A stretch of 22,476 bases of DNA from assembly GCA_024640835.1 (NCBI GenBank), contig JAHEEH010000002.1, positions 1 through 22,476 of the forward strand, written 5' to 3'. The notes under the pieces were generated by a model. It searched no databases and was not told the origin of the DNA. It worked only from the letters and a program-made list of their open reading frames with translations. A program made the translations under genes and the position numbers. This document shows positions 13,902 to 21,460 of this stretch, one piece after another (within the stretch, counting starts at the first letter, position 1; each line of letters begins with the position of its first letter). Source of the stretch: Bacteroidota bacterium. GTDB lineage: Bacteria > Bacteroidota > Rhodothermia > Rhodothermales > UBA10348.

Positions 13902-15026
13902 ATGGTTGCCGCAATGGTCATCATCACGGTCGTCGCCTTCGTGGTCGTCGACCTGGTCATCCGGTTCATCCTGCGCCGGGTGGCTGCCACGCGCATCCGC
14001 AGGGAGCGGGAGGAAGCGCTCGAAACGGGTTTGCGCCTGGATGTGTCCGAGGACACCCCGAGCCTGAAGCGCGTGTCGGTGGACGAGCCCAAGGCCCGCA
14101 TTCTCGCCGTCGACGACGAGGCCATCATTCTCGACTCGTTCCGCAAGATCCTGGTGTTGGACGGATTCGCCGTCGACACGGTGGAAACGGGTCCGGAGGG
14201 CCTGAACCTGGTCCGTTCCGGAGATTACGATTTCGTCTTCACCGATCTGAAGATGCCCGGAATGGACGGGGTGGAGGTCGTGAAGGGCGTGAAGCACCTG
14301 CGCCCGGACGTCGACGTGATCGTGATCACCGGGTATGCGACCATCGAGACGGCGGTGGAGACCATGAAGTACGGGGCGATGGACTACGTCCAGAAGCCGT
14401 TCACCGCCGAGGAGCTGGTGGCCTTCGCCAACCGGTCGCTCCTTCGCAGGCAGGACCGGATCGAGCGCGCCCTCAGGCCGCACGTCCACCTGGTGACGCC
14501 GTCGGCCGGCAGCTCGGCATCGCCCCACGAATTCAACGTGCCCTCCGGTCTCTTCATCTCGCAGGATCATGTGTGGGTGGGGCTGTTCGCGAATGGTCTG
14601 CTCCAGGCGGGCGTCGACGACTTCGCGCAGAAGATCTTCGGACCGGTCCAGGACCTGGAGCTTCCGGTCCCGGGGACCCTCGTCGTGAAGGGCCGGCCCC
14701 TCCTGACCCTGACCCGCGACGGCCACCAGGTCCGGTTTCCCGCGCCCGTGTCCGGACGCGTGATCGCGGTGAACGAGGAGCTGGATCATCGACCCGAGAT
14801 GGTGAACCTGAGGCCGTACGAGGCCGGGTGGATGTGCTGGATCGAGCCGTCCGATCTGCCCGGAGACCTCCCGGGGCTCCGGATCGGAGCCACTGCGACG
14901 GCCTGGTACGAGGAGGAAATCGAACGTTACGAATCGCTGCGGAAGGGCGGTGACGCCGCCGCGGGGTCCAAGACCGAGGAGGAAGCATCATGGGACGCGA
15001 TCACGCGCACGCTCGTCCGCGCCTGA
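13902..15026 (+). CDS. Membrane-anchored response regulator with C-terminal GcvH-like domain
   Basis: 374 residues from the ATG at 13902, which directly begins the membrane helix and has GGGG nine bases upstream; an in-frame ATG at 13818 is the alternative. Residues 2-24 form one transmembrane helix, followed by a basic linker (RRVAATRIRRERE). Residues 66-185 are a receiver domain: acidic VDDE (70-73), phosphoacceptor Asp115 in FVFTDLKMPGMDG, VITGYA, and Lys165 in QKPF. Residues 215-335 align with glycine-cleavage H protein (DHVWVGLF, PAPVSGRVIAVN, PEMVNLRPYEAGWM). Alignment without gaps from the first Gly to the APVSG turn puts Gly274 at the lipoyl-lysine position. There is no DNA-binding domain, so output is probably protein-protein. 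It overlaps the cytochrome gene by 37 bases. Confidence 0.88.
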   Translation: MVAAMVIITVVAFVVVDLVIRFILRRVAATRIRREREEALETGLRLDVSEDTPSLKRVSVDEPKARILAVDDEAIILDSFRKILVLDGFAVDTVETGPEGLNLVRSGDYDFVFTDLKMPGMDGVEVVKGVKHLRPDVDVIVITGYATIETAVETMKYGAMDYVQKPFTAEELVAFANRSLLRRQDRIERALRPHVHLVTPSAGSSASPHEFNVPSGLFISQDHVWVGLFANGLLQAGVDDFAQKIFGPVQDLELPVPGTLVVKGRPLLTLTRDGHQVRFPAPVSGRVIAVNEELDHRPEMVNLRPYEAGWMCWIEPSDLPGDLPGLRIGATATAWYEEEIERYESLRKGGDAAAGSKTEEEASWDAITRTLVRA

Positions 15027-15523
15027 GGGCGCCCGGTTGGACGGTCCTGGTCGGCCTGCTGCTGGTGGCCGTCGTTGCCGTGCCGGGATTCCTGCCCGCG
15101 CAGGACGAGGCGGCGGCCGAGGACGTCACCCGGGCCGTCGCCAGGCCCGGCGACCCCGGGAATTTCGGGGGATGGGGTGAGGTGGAGTTCCCGCACGATT
15201 TCCATATCGACGATCTCGAAATCGCCTGCGAGGATTGCCACCACGAGACCAACGCCCTGCGGCTGCAGATGCCGCACGCGGACTATTTCGACGATTTCTG
15301 GATCGACTGCACGATCTGCCACAAGTCGGATACCGAGGTGTCTCTCGATCCGCAGGCGTGCGGTGACTGCCATCCGTCGAATCCGAGAGACAGCGCCGAC
15401 GAGACCCTGAGTTCCAAGGTGGTCATCCACCAGAACTGCTGGGAGTGCCACGACAGCGGCACGGGAGTCGACGCGGCCGAGAACTGCTCATTCTGCCACG
15501 ACGGGCCGTCCATCGAGGAGTGA
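14990..15523 (+). CDS. Pentaheme c-type cytochrome, class III/c7-like
   Basis: 177 residues. The start at 14990 has a strong GAGGAGGAAG ribosome binding site inside the preceding gene. A long basic N-terminus leads to a signal helix (WTVLVGLLLVAVVAVPGFLPAQ), so the protein is periplasmic. Five CxxCH heme sites follow: CEDCH, CTICH, CGDCH, CWECH and CSFCH, with extra histidines (FPHDFH, HHE, MPHADY, VVIHQN) suited to bis-His ligation as in class III cytochromes. It stands where HmcA (16 hemes) stands in sulfate reducers and would exchange electrons between the membrane complex and soluble periplasmic partners. The true redox partners are unknown. Confidence 0.93.
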   Translation: MGRDHAHARPRLRAPGWTVLVGLLLVAVVAVPGFLPAQDEAAAEDVTRAVARPGDPGNFGGWGEVEFPHDFHIDDLEIACEDCHHETNALRLQMPHADYFDDFWIDCTICHKSDTEVSLDPQACGDCHPSNPRDSADETLSSKVVIHQNCWECHDSGTGVDAAENCSFCHDGPSIEE

Positions 15524-15541
15524 CGCCCGGATCCAGGAGCC

Positions 15542-16450
15542 ATGGACAGACGCAACTTTCTGAAGACTGCGGGCGTGGCATGTGCCGCGGCGACCGGCGC
15601 CAGGAGCGCCAGGGCCCAGGAGCATGACACGGATCCCGAGGAATTCGTCGGCGTCCTCGTCGACACCACGCGGTGCATCGGATGTCGCTCCTGCGAGATC
15701 GGGTGCGCACTGGCCCACAACCTGCCCGTTCCGGACGTCCAGGACGACGGGGCGCTCGAGGCTGTCCGGACGACGAGCGAGACGTCGTGGACTGTGGTCA
15801 ACCGCTTCGAGACCGACTCGGGCGAGGTCTTCGTCAAGAAGCAGTGCATGCACTGCTGGCAGCCCGCGTGTACCGCCGCCTGCCTGACGAACGCGATGGC
15901 CAAGACCGCGCGTGGTCCGGTCACGTGGGACGGCGACAAGTGCATGGGGTGCCGGTTCTGCATGGTGTCGTGCCCCTTCGACATACCGAAGTTCGAGTAT
16001 GACGAATGGAATCCACGAATCCAGAAGTGCAACCTGTGCAACGAGCGGCTGGAGCGAGGAGAAAAGCCGGCCTGCGTGGCCTCCTGCCCGACCGACGCGC
16101 TGATGTTCGGCACCAAGCGCGAGCTCATGGAAATCGCCCGCACGCGCATCTACGCGCATCCCGAGCGCTACGTGCACCAGATCTACGGGGAGTTCGAGGC
16201 CGGAGGCACGGGCTGGCTGTACCTGTCCGCGGTGCCCTTCGAGCAGATCGGATTCAGGACGGACCTGGGCGTGACGCCCTATCCCGAGTACACGAGAGAT
16301 TTCCTGTATGCCGTCCCCGTGGTCTTCTTCGGGATGCCGGCCCTCCTGTACGGGCTGAATCTCCTGGCCGCCCGAACCGAGGCCGTGCGCGGAGCGCCCA
16401 ACGGAGCCGAGCACGTTCCCTCCCCCGAGAACCCTTCAACGAGCGAGTGA
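15542..16450 (+). CDS. Tat-exported four-cluster ferredoxin subunit, HybA/HmcB-like
   Basis: 302 residues. The twin-arginine leader MDRRNFLKTAGVACAAA ends ARAQ. Four cysteine groups of the DmsB/PsrB/HybA type follow: CIGCRSCEIGC, CMHCWQPACTAAC, CMGCRFCMVSCPFD, and CNLC with a later CVASCP, so four [4Fe-4S] clusters are expected. Near residues 257-280 a hydrophobic segment (FLYAVPVVFFGMPALLYGL) forms a C-terminal membrane anchor as in HybA. The protein would sit on the periplasmic face and wire the cytochrome to the NrfD-type subunit downstream. An AGGAG site lies just before the start. No molybdopterin subunit is present in the operon. Confidence 0.93.
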   Translation: MDRRNFLKTAGVACAAATGARSARAQEHDTDPEEFVGVLVDTTRCIGCRSCEIGCALAHNLPVPDVQDDGALEAVRTTSETSWTVVNRFETDSGEVFVKKQCMHCWQPACTAACLTNAMAKTARGPVTWDGDKCMGCRFCMVSCPFDIPKFEYDEWNPRIQKCNLCNERLERGEKPACVASCPTDALMFGTKRELMEIARTRIYAHPERYVHQIYGEFEAGGTGWLYLSAVPFEQIGFRTDLGVTPYPEYTRDFLYAVPVVFFGMPALLYGLNLLAARTEAVRGAPNGAEHVPSPENPSTSE

Positions 16451-16451
16451 A

Positions 16452-17672
16452 ATGGCCGAGGCATCTACAGGCGTCTCCGGTGGCCGGCTGCGCTTCATCC
16501 TCTCCGAGATGAAGCCTCGTGGGCGCTGGCTCACGCCCTTCAACGTGATCTCGATTCCCGTGATCATCGTGGGGCTCGTGATCCTCTGGTTCCGATTCAC
16601 GCAGGGGCTGGGCAGCGTGACCAACCTGTCCCAGGCCTTTCCGTGGGGATTCTGGATCGGCTTCGACGTGGTGACGGGCGTCGCGTTTGCCGGTGGGGCG
16701 TACGTGATCACCTTCGTCGTGTACGTGATGAAGGAGGAGAAGTACAGGCCCATCGTCCGGGTGACGGTGCTGAACGGCTTCCTGGCCTACCTCTTCTACG
16801 CCGGCGCGCTGGTGCTCGACCTGGGCCGACCGTGGCACATCGTGAACCCGATCATCGGCAACAGCTTCGGATACAACTCGGTGCTCTTCCTGGTGGCCTG
16901 GCACTTCCTGCTGTACATGATCGCCGAGGCCATCGAGTTCTCACCGGCCGTCGCCGAATGGCTGGGGGCGCGCAAGGCCCGCCGCCTCCTGCACGCCATG
17001 ACGCTCGCCGCCGTCATCTTCGGCATCACGCTGTCGATGTTGCACCAGTCGGGCCTGGGAGCGCTGTTCCTGCTGGCCAAGGCCAAGATTCACCCGCTCT
17101 GGTACACGGAGTTCATTCCCATCCTCTTCTTCGTCTCCAGCATCTTCGCCGGGCTCTCGATGATCATCTTCGAGGGGACGATCAGCGAGAAAGTGCTCAA
17201 GGAGTACCTGGGCGACAAGGCAGGTGGGCACGACAACCTCGTCTTCGGCCTGGCGAAGGGGGCGGCGATCGCCATGTTCGTCTACTACTTCTTCAAGCTG
17301 CTGGTCTTCCTGCACGAGGGACACTGGAGCGAGCTGGATACGCCGTGGGGCTGGTGGTTCCTGGTCGAGGTGCTCGGCCTCGTGCTTCTGCCGTGCATTC
17401 TCTACGCCTTCGGTGCGCGCCACCGGAGCCTGGGCATCATCAAGGTGGCCGCCGTGCTGACGCTGATCGGGATCGTGGTCAATCGCCTCAACATCTCCGT
17501 GATCGCGTTCAACTGGCAGGCCCCGGTTCACTACATCCCGTCCTGGCAGGAGATCGTGGTCACGCTCATGATCATCTTCCTGGAGATCTGGGTGTTCCGC
17601 TGGGTCGTGACCCGCATGCCCGTGTATCCCGGCACCAACAACCGGCCGGCCCCGGCCATCGACAGCGACTGA
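16452..17672 (+). CDS. NrfD/HybB/HmcC-type quinone-interacting membrane subunit
   Basis: 406 residues, with about ten hydrophobic helices spread along the length. Recognisable family features include PWGFWIGFDVVTGVAFAGGAY, the histidine-containing GRPWHIVNP, the LHQSGLGALFLLA loop, HPLWYTEFIPILFF, and RLNISVIAFNWQAP near the end. HybB- and HmcC-type NrfD proteins exchange electrons with menaquinone through the adjacent ferredoxin subunit and in some complexes move protons. The gene starts two bases after the ferredoxin gene and is followed after five bases by the small peptide, so translation is probably coupled. Quinone reduction versus oxidation cannot be decided from sequence. Confidence 0.93.
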   Translation: MAEASTGVSGGRLRFILSEMKPRGRWLTPFNVISIPVIIVGLVILWFRFTQGLGSVTNLSQAFPWGFWIGFDVVTGVAFAGGAYVITFVVYVMKEEKYRPIVRVTVLNGFLAYLFYAGALVLDLGRPWHIVNPIIGNSFGYNSVLFLVAWHFLLYMIAEAIEFSPAVAEWLGARKARRLLHAMTLAAVIFGITLSMLHQSGLGALFLLAKAKIHPLWYTEFIPILFFVSSIFAGLSMIIFEGTISEKVLKEYLGDKAGGHDNLVFGLAKGAAIAMFVYYFFKLLVFLHEGHWSELDTPWGWWFLVEVLGLVLLPCILYAFGARHRSLGIIKVAAVLTLIGIVVNRLNISVIAFNWQAPVHYIPSWQEIVVTLMIIFLEIWVFRWVVTRMPVYPGTNNRPAPAIDSD

Positions 17673-17677
17673 GCTCC

Positions 17678-17803
17678 ATGGAAACGTACACCTACGTCAA
17701 CATCTTCGAGACGAAGGGACTGGAGTACCTGCTGCTCATCTGCTTCCTGGTACTGTTCATCTTCTTCGTCCGGTACCTGAACGCAGCCGACAAGCCCTCG
17801 TAG
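17678..17803 (+). CDS. 41-residue single-helix membrane peptide, HmcD-like by position
   Basis: This frame begins five bases after the NrfD-type gene and ends with TAG immediately followed by the kinase ATG. The peptide has a polar head (METYTYVNIFETKGLEY), one transmembrane helix (LLLICFLVLFIFFV) and a short tail (RYLNAADKPS). It is too short for usual gene callers. In the Hmc operon of sulfate reducers a very small membrane protein, HmcD, follows HmcC in the same place, so it is probably an accessory subunit that packs against the NrfD-type protein. The assignment rests on position, size and topology, not on a search. Confidence 0.75.
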   Translation: METYTYVNIFETKGLEYLLLICFLVLFIFFVRYLNAADKPS

Positions 17804-19336
17804 ATGCGATCCCGGATCAGCTACAAGCTCATGGGAGCCGTCGGCCTCTCTGCGGCGGTGGTGACCAGCGTTGCCGCGTACCTGATCCTGAACTCGTACT
17901 CGCGTCTCGCGATCGCGGATGCCGAGGCCTTCGCCCAGCAGATTTCCGAGACGGTCAAGAGCTCGACGCGCTACGACATGCTCCTGAACCAGCGGGAGTC
18001 GATTCACCAGATCATCTCCACGATCGGACGGCAGGAGGGCATCGACAAGGTCCGGATCTTCAACAAGGAAGGCGAGATCATCCTCTCGACCGACTCCTCG
18101 GACATCGGTCATCTCGTGGACATGAACGCGGAGGCGTGCTACGCATGCCACGCCGCCGACAGGCCGCTCGAGAACCTGTCCATTCGGGAGCGCACCCGCA
18201 TATTCGAGACCAACGGATCGGGTAGGATGCTCGGCATCATCAACCCGATCTACAACGAAGAGAGTTGCTGGAGCGCCGCCTGCCACTCGCACGGTCAGGA
18301 ACAGACGGTTCTGGGCGTGCTCGACATCACGGTCCCCCTGAGCGCCGCGGATCGTCAGCAGCGGGAATCCGGGATGGTGTTGATGCTGCTCATGGTCGCC
18401 GCGGTCATCACGATCAGTCTCATCATCTGGCTGCTGGTGAAGCAGCTTGTCCTGAAGCCCGTGGCCCTGCTGTCGGAAGCGACGGAGAGCCTCGCGGCGG
18501 GAGAGATGGAACACCGGGTTCCGGTGAATTCGGACGACGAGATCGGCCGCCTGGCCGCATCGTTCAACGAAATGACCGGTCGCCTGTCGGAGGCGCAGCG
18601 GCAGCTGTACCGGCAGGACAAGCTGGCGTCCGTCGGCCGCCTGGCCGCCGGCGTCGCCCACGAGATCAACAACCCGTTGACCGGGGTGCTCACGTACGCC
18701 AGTTTTCTCCAGGCGAAAGCGACGGATCAGCCCGAGCTGAAGGAGGACCTGGACGTCATCGTCCGGGAGACCAAGCGGTGCCGCGACATCGTGAAGGGCC
18801 TGCTCGATTTCTCACGCCAGTCGGTGCCGGAGAAGCGCCACGTGCATCTGAGCGAGATCGTCTACCGGGCGGGCTCCATCGTCCGCAACCAGTTCTCCCT
18901 GCACAGGATCCGGCTGCTGCTGGACCTGCAGGAGGACCTCCCGGCGGTGCATGCCGATGCCAACCAGATCCAGCAGGTCCTCGTCAACCTGCTCGTCAAT
19001 GCCGCCGACGCCATGGGGAAGGAGGGGGGAACGGTGACCATCGAGGCGCGTGCCGCGCCGTCGGGCACGCTCGATTCCGAGGCGGTCCAGATCGTGGTCC
19101 GTGACACGGGAAAGGGGATCGATCCGGCCGACGTGTCGCGGATCTGGGAACCTTTTTTTTCGACCAAAGGCCAACAGGGAAACGGTCTGGGCCTTGCGAT
19201 CGTATGGGGCATCATCGAGACCCATCACGGTCGGATCGAGGTGGAGAGCGAGAAGGGGGTCGGCACGACCTTCACGGTTACGCTGCCCGTCGCGGGTGAC
19301 CAGCCCTCCTCACCCCTCATCCGGGAGGGTGCATGA
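17804..19336 (+). CDS. Diheme c-type sensor histidine kinase
   Basis: 510 residues. Helix 1 spans about 10-30 and helix 2 about 191-212, with a periplasmic sensor of about 160 residues between them. That sensor holds two heme-attachment motifs, CYACH (112-116) and CWSAACH (155-161, the longer CX4CH form). HAMP covers about 213-262. The dimerisation helix has His286 in VAHEINNPLTG. The ATPase domain shows the N box (VLVNLLVNAADAM), DTGKGI (434-439), EPFFSTK and GNGLGLAIV. Heme on the periplasmic side suggests sensing of redox state or a small ligand such as NO or oxygen, probably related to the electron-transfer complex encoded just upstream. It starts directly after the previous stop and overlaps the next gene by four bases (ATGA). 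The cognate partner is probably the regulator at 19333, or also the membrane-anchored one. Confidence 0.93.
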   Translation: MRSRISYKLMGAVGLSAAVVTSVAAYLILNSYSRLAIADAEAFAQQISETVKSSTRYDMLLNQRESIHQIISTIGRQEGIDKVRIFNKEGEIILSTDSSDIGHLVDMNAEACYACHAADRPLENLSIRERTRIFETNGSGRMLGIINPIYNEESCWSAACHSHGQEQTVLGVLDITVPLSAADRQQRESGMVLMLLMVAAVITISLIIWLLVKQLVLKPVALLSEATESLAAGEMEHRVPVNSDDEIGRLAASFNEMTGRLSEAQRQLYRQDKLASVGRLAAGVAHEINNPLTGVLTYASFLQAKATDQPELKEDLDVIVRETKRCRDIVKGLLDFSRQSVPEKRHVHLSEIVYRAGSIVRNQFSLHRIRLLLDLQEDLPAVHADANQIQQVLVNLLVNAADAMGKEGGTVTIEARAAPSGTLDSEAVQIVVRDTGKGIDPADVSRIWEPFFSTKGQQGNGLGLAIVWGIIETHHGRIEVESEKGVGTTFTVTLPVAGDQPSSPLIREGA

Positions 19337-20142
19337 CCACCGTGTATTCGGAGAAGATCCTGGTCATCGATGATGAGCCCGTCATCGTCGAGGCGCTCCG
19401 CCGGGTCCTGACGTCCGCGGGATTCTCGGTCACCGTCGCGATGGATGCCGAAACGGGCATCGAGAGCATGGCCACCGTGAAGCCGAGCGTGGTCGTGGTC
19501 GACATCCGGCTGCCCGGCATGTCGGGGATCGAGTTCATGTCGCACGCCCGGGAGCTCGATGCGAACATCGTGGTCGTGCTCATGTCGGGGTTCTCGAGCT
19601 CGGACCATGTCGTTCTGTCCCTGCAGGCAGGGGCTTTCACGTTCCTGGCCAAGCCCTTCACGTTCGAGGAGGCGCGCAGTGTCGTGATGAGGGCGGCGCG
19701 CTACTATCGCCTTCCTTCTTCGGAGCGCCGGCCACGAGTCCCGGGAGGCCGGGACCTCTCCCTGTTCGGGGTGCAGGGCTGGTGCTGCGTGGAGCCGGGT
19801 GGAATCGGGTTCGTGGGCGTGACCGACGTGTACGTGAAGACGATGGGGCGGCCGGCGGCCGTCCATGCGCCGCCCGTCGGGTATCCGCTGGTGCAGGGCG
19901 ACGTGCTGGCCCGTATCGAGGATCTGCGCGGAAACGGGTACATCGCCTGGTCCGCCCTGGGGGGGAGGGTGCTCGAGATCAACCACAAGGTCATCGAGGA
20001 TCCGCTTCTCCTGCTGCGCGAACCGACCGCCGGGGGGTGGCTCGCCCGTCTGCAGACCGTCACACCGGACGACGATCTGGAACGGCTCAAGTCCGATCCG
20101 GAAACCCTTCTCAGAGCGTCTCTGTCCGGACTGATGGAATGA
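19333..20142 (+). CDS. Response regulator with C-terminal GcvH-like domain (soluble)
   Basis: 269 residues, with a good GGGAGG ribosome binding site and an ATGA overlap with the kinase gene. Residues 8-125 form a receiver: VIDDEP (11-16), phosphoacceptor Asp57 in VVVDIRLPGMSG, Ser85 in LMSGF, Lys107 in AKPF. Residues 142-245 resemble glycine-cleavage H protein in its second half (QGDVLARIEDL, GGRVLEINHKVIEDPLLLLREPTAGGWLARL). Gapless alignment places Arg199 where lipoyl-lysine belongs. It has no membrane helix and no DNA-binding domain. It is more diverged than the paralogue that opens the operon. Its 3' end overlaps the convergent dehydrogenase gene by 32 bases. Confidence 0.87.
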   Translation: MTTVYSEKILVIDDEPVIVEALRRVLTSAGFSVTVAMDAETGIESMATVKPSVVVVDIRLPGMSGIEFMSHARELDANIVVVLMSGFSSSDHVVLSLQAGAFTFLAKPFTFEEARSVVMRAARYYRLPSSERRPRVPGGRDLSLFGVQGWCCVEPGGIGFVGVTDVYVKTMGRPAAVHAPPVGYPLVQGDVLARIEDLRGNGYIAWSALGGRVLEINHKVIEDPLLLLREPTAGGWLARLQTVTPDDDLERLKSDPETLLRASLSGLME

Positions 20143-21247
20143 TGCCTCGCTCCCGGTAGTCGGCCAGGAGGGCATCCCAGCAGGCCTCGCTGCGCCCGAG
20201 GAACTCCGGCGGCGAGATTCCCGGAACACGGTAGATCCCGTCCGCGAGCATGCGGACGATCGCCGTGCAGGTGTATCCCGTGGTACGTGCCATCGACGTC
20301 GTGCGGGTCGCCCGGTCGTACCGGTCCACCAGGTCCCACGTCTCGCGGAGCCCGCGCCCGGCGGATTCCCCCTCGACCACGACGCGCATCACCGTCACGT
20401 CCTCCTCGCCGGGTCGCATCCTCCAGGCATCGAAAAGGAGCGTGGACACGACATCGATGGGAGCGACCTCCACGGACCCGATCCGGATCGGGTCCTTGCC
20501 GAAGAAGCCGGTCCTGCGGAAGACCTTCATCAGCTCGGCATGCCCCGGCCATCGCAGGGTCTTCTCCTTCATCTCGGGCGCCTCGAGGGTGTCGGCGAGC
20601 GTGCGCAGCCCGTCCGTGTTGAACGCCTCGAGCGTCCCCACGCCGTCGAAGTCGACCGGTTCGCGATCCGTGAGGGCGGCTGCCACGACGAGCTCACCGT
20701 TCTCGACGAAACGGGCCGGCCGGGTGTATTCCTCCAGCACGTCGATGGGCGAGAAGACCGACCGGTATCCGTACGGCCACTCCGGCTCCTGCGGGAGGCC
20801 GCCGACGTAGCAGAGATACCGGTCCAGGCGGTCCCAGCGGGTGTCGGCACGACCGGCGATCACGTTGCAGAAGCCGGGCGCCACCCCGGCGTCCACGATG
20901 GCCGTGACGCCCTTCTCACGAGCCAGGTCGTCGAGGTCGAACGGATCCTCCGGAAAGAACGAGATGTCCACCACGTCCCGCCCGGCTTCAATCACCTCGC
21001 GGAGCGTGGCGAAGCCCATGAAGCCCGGGACGGCGAGCGCAACCAGGTCCGCCTCCGCCACCGCACCCTGAACCGCCGCAGGATCCGACAGGTCGGCCAC
21101 GCGGGTCTTCAGGCCGGAAACCCCCTCCAGGCGGCCCAGCACATCGCCCGACACGTCGAACGCCGTGACGTCGAAGCGACCGCCAGCCGCCAGGTCCTTT
21201 GCTATGGCGCTTCCGACGAGGCCCGCGCCCAGTACCGATACCTTCAT
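20111..21247 (-). CDS. Lysine 6-dehydrogenase/saccharopine dehydrogenase-family protein
   Basis: 378 residues from the ATG at 21247, which starts directly in the Rossmann strand (MKVSVLGAGLVGSAIAKDL, nucleotide-binding turn at 8-13). The frame is open further upstream but the extension is opposite the endonuclease V gene. Later motifs match lysine 6-dehydrogenases closely: DAGVAPGFCNVIAG (119-132), YVGGLPQEPEWPYGYRSVFSP (147-167), GTLEAFNTDGLRTL, WPGHAELMK, and TSMARTTGYTCTAI near 317. Lysine 6-dehydrogenase oxidises the epsilon-amino group of lysine with NAD, giving a semialdehyde that cyclises. Related family members make saccharopine or polyamine precursors, so the substrate is uncertain. 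The size is normal for the family. It is divergent from endonuclease V. Confidence 0.85.
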   Translation of the reverse strand: MKVSVLGAGLVGSAIAKDLAAGGRFDVTAFDVSGDVLGRLEGVSGLKTRVADLSDPAAVQGAVAEADLVALAVPGFMGFATLREVIEAGRDVVDISFFPEDPFDLDDLAREKGVTAIVDAGVAPGFCNVIAGRADTRWDRLDRYLCYVGGLPQEPEWPYGYRSVFSPIDVLEEYTRPARFVENGELVVAAALTDREPVDFDGVGTLEAFNTDGLRTLADTLEAPEMKEKTLRWPGHAELMKVFRRTGFFGKDPIRIGSVEVAPIDVVSTLLFDAWRMRPGEEDVTVMRVVVEGESAGRGLRETWDLVDRYDRATRTTSMARTTGYTCTAIVRMLADGIYRVPGISPPEFLGRSEACWDALLADYRERGIIPSVRTETL

Positions 21248-21460
21248 TGCGTAGGGGTGTCCAATTGCGGCCACCAAGATAACGGGCAGGGATTTCGCAG
21301 CCCGCAAATCGCTTTGGCAGGTCCCGTGTGGCCTGCGGCGGTCCCCGAGGGGCGATTCCACGGACGACGTCGAACGAATCGACGTCCAGACAACGGAGGC
21401 GCGTCCCGGGCGTATCCACGCTGGTCCGGAGTTCGGCACCGCCGGGACGCTCCGGACCCG

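Noticed and set aside
13746..14789. A 347-codon minus-strand frame opposite the first response regulator
   Set aside because: It mirrors the codon structure of the receiver-GcvH gene, has no motif, and the plus-strand gene is certain.
15542..17672. A molybdopterin-type dimethyl sulfoxide, polysulfide or nitrite reductase operon
   Set aside because: The ferredoxin and NrfD-type subunits fit, but no molybdopterin or catalytic heme-nitrite subunit is present. The Hmc-like order explains the set better.
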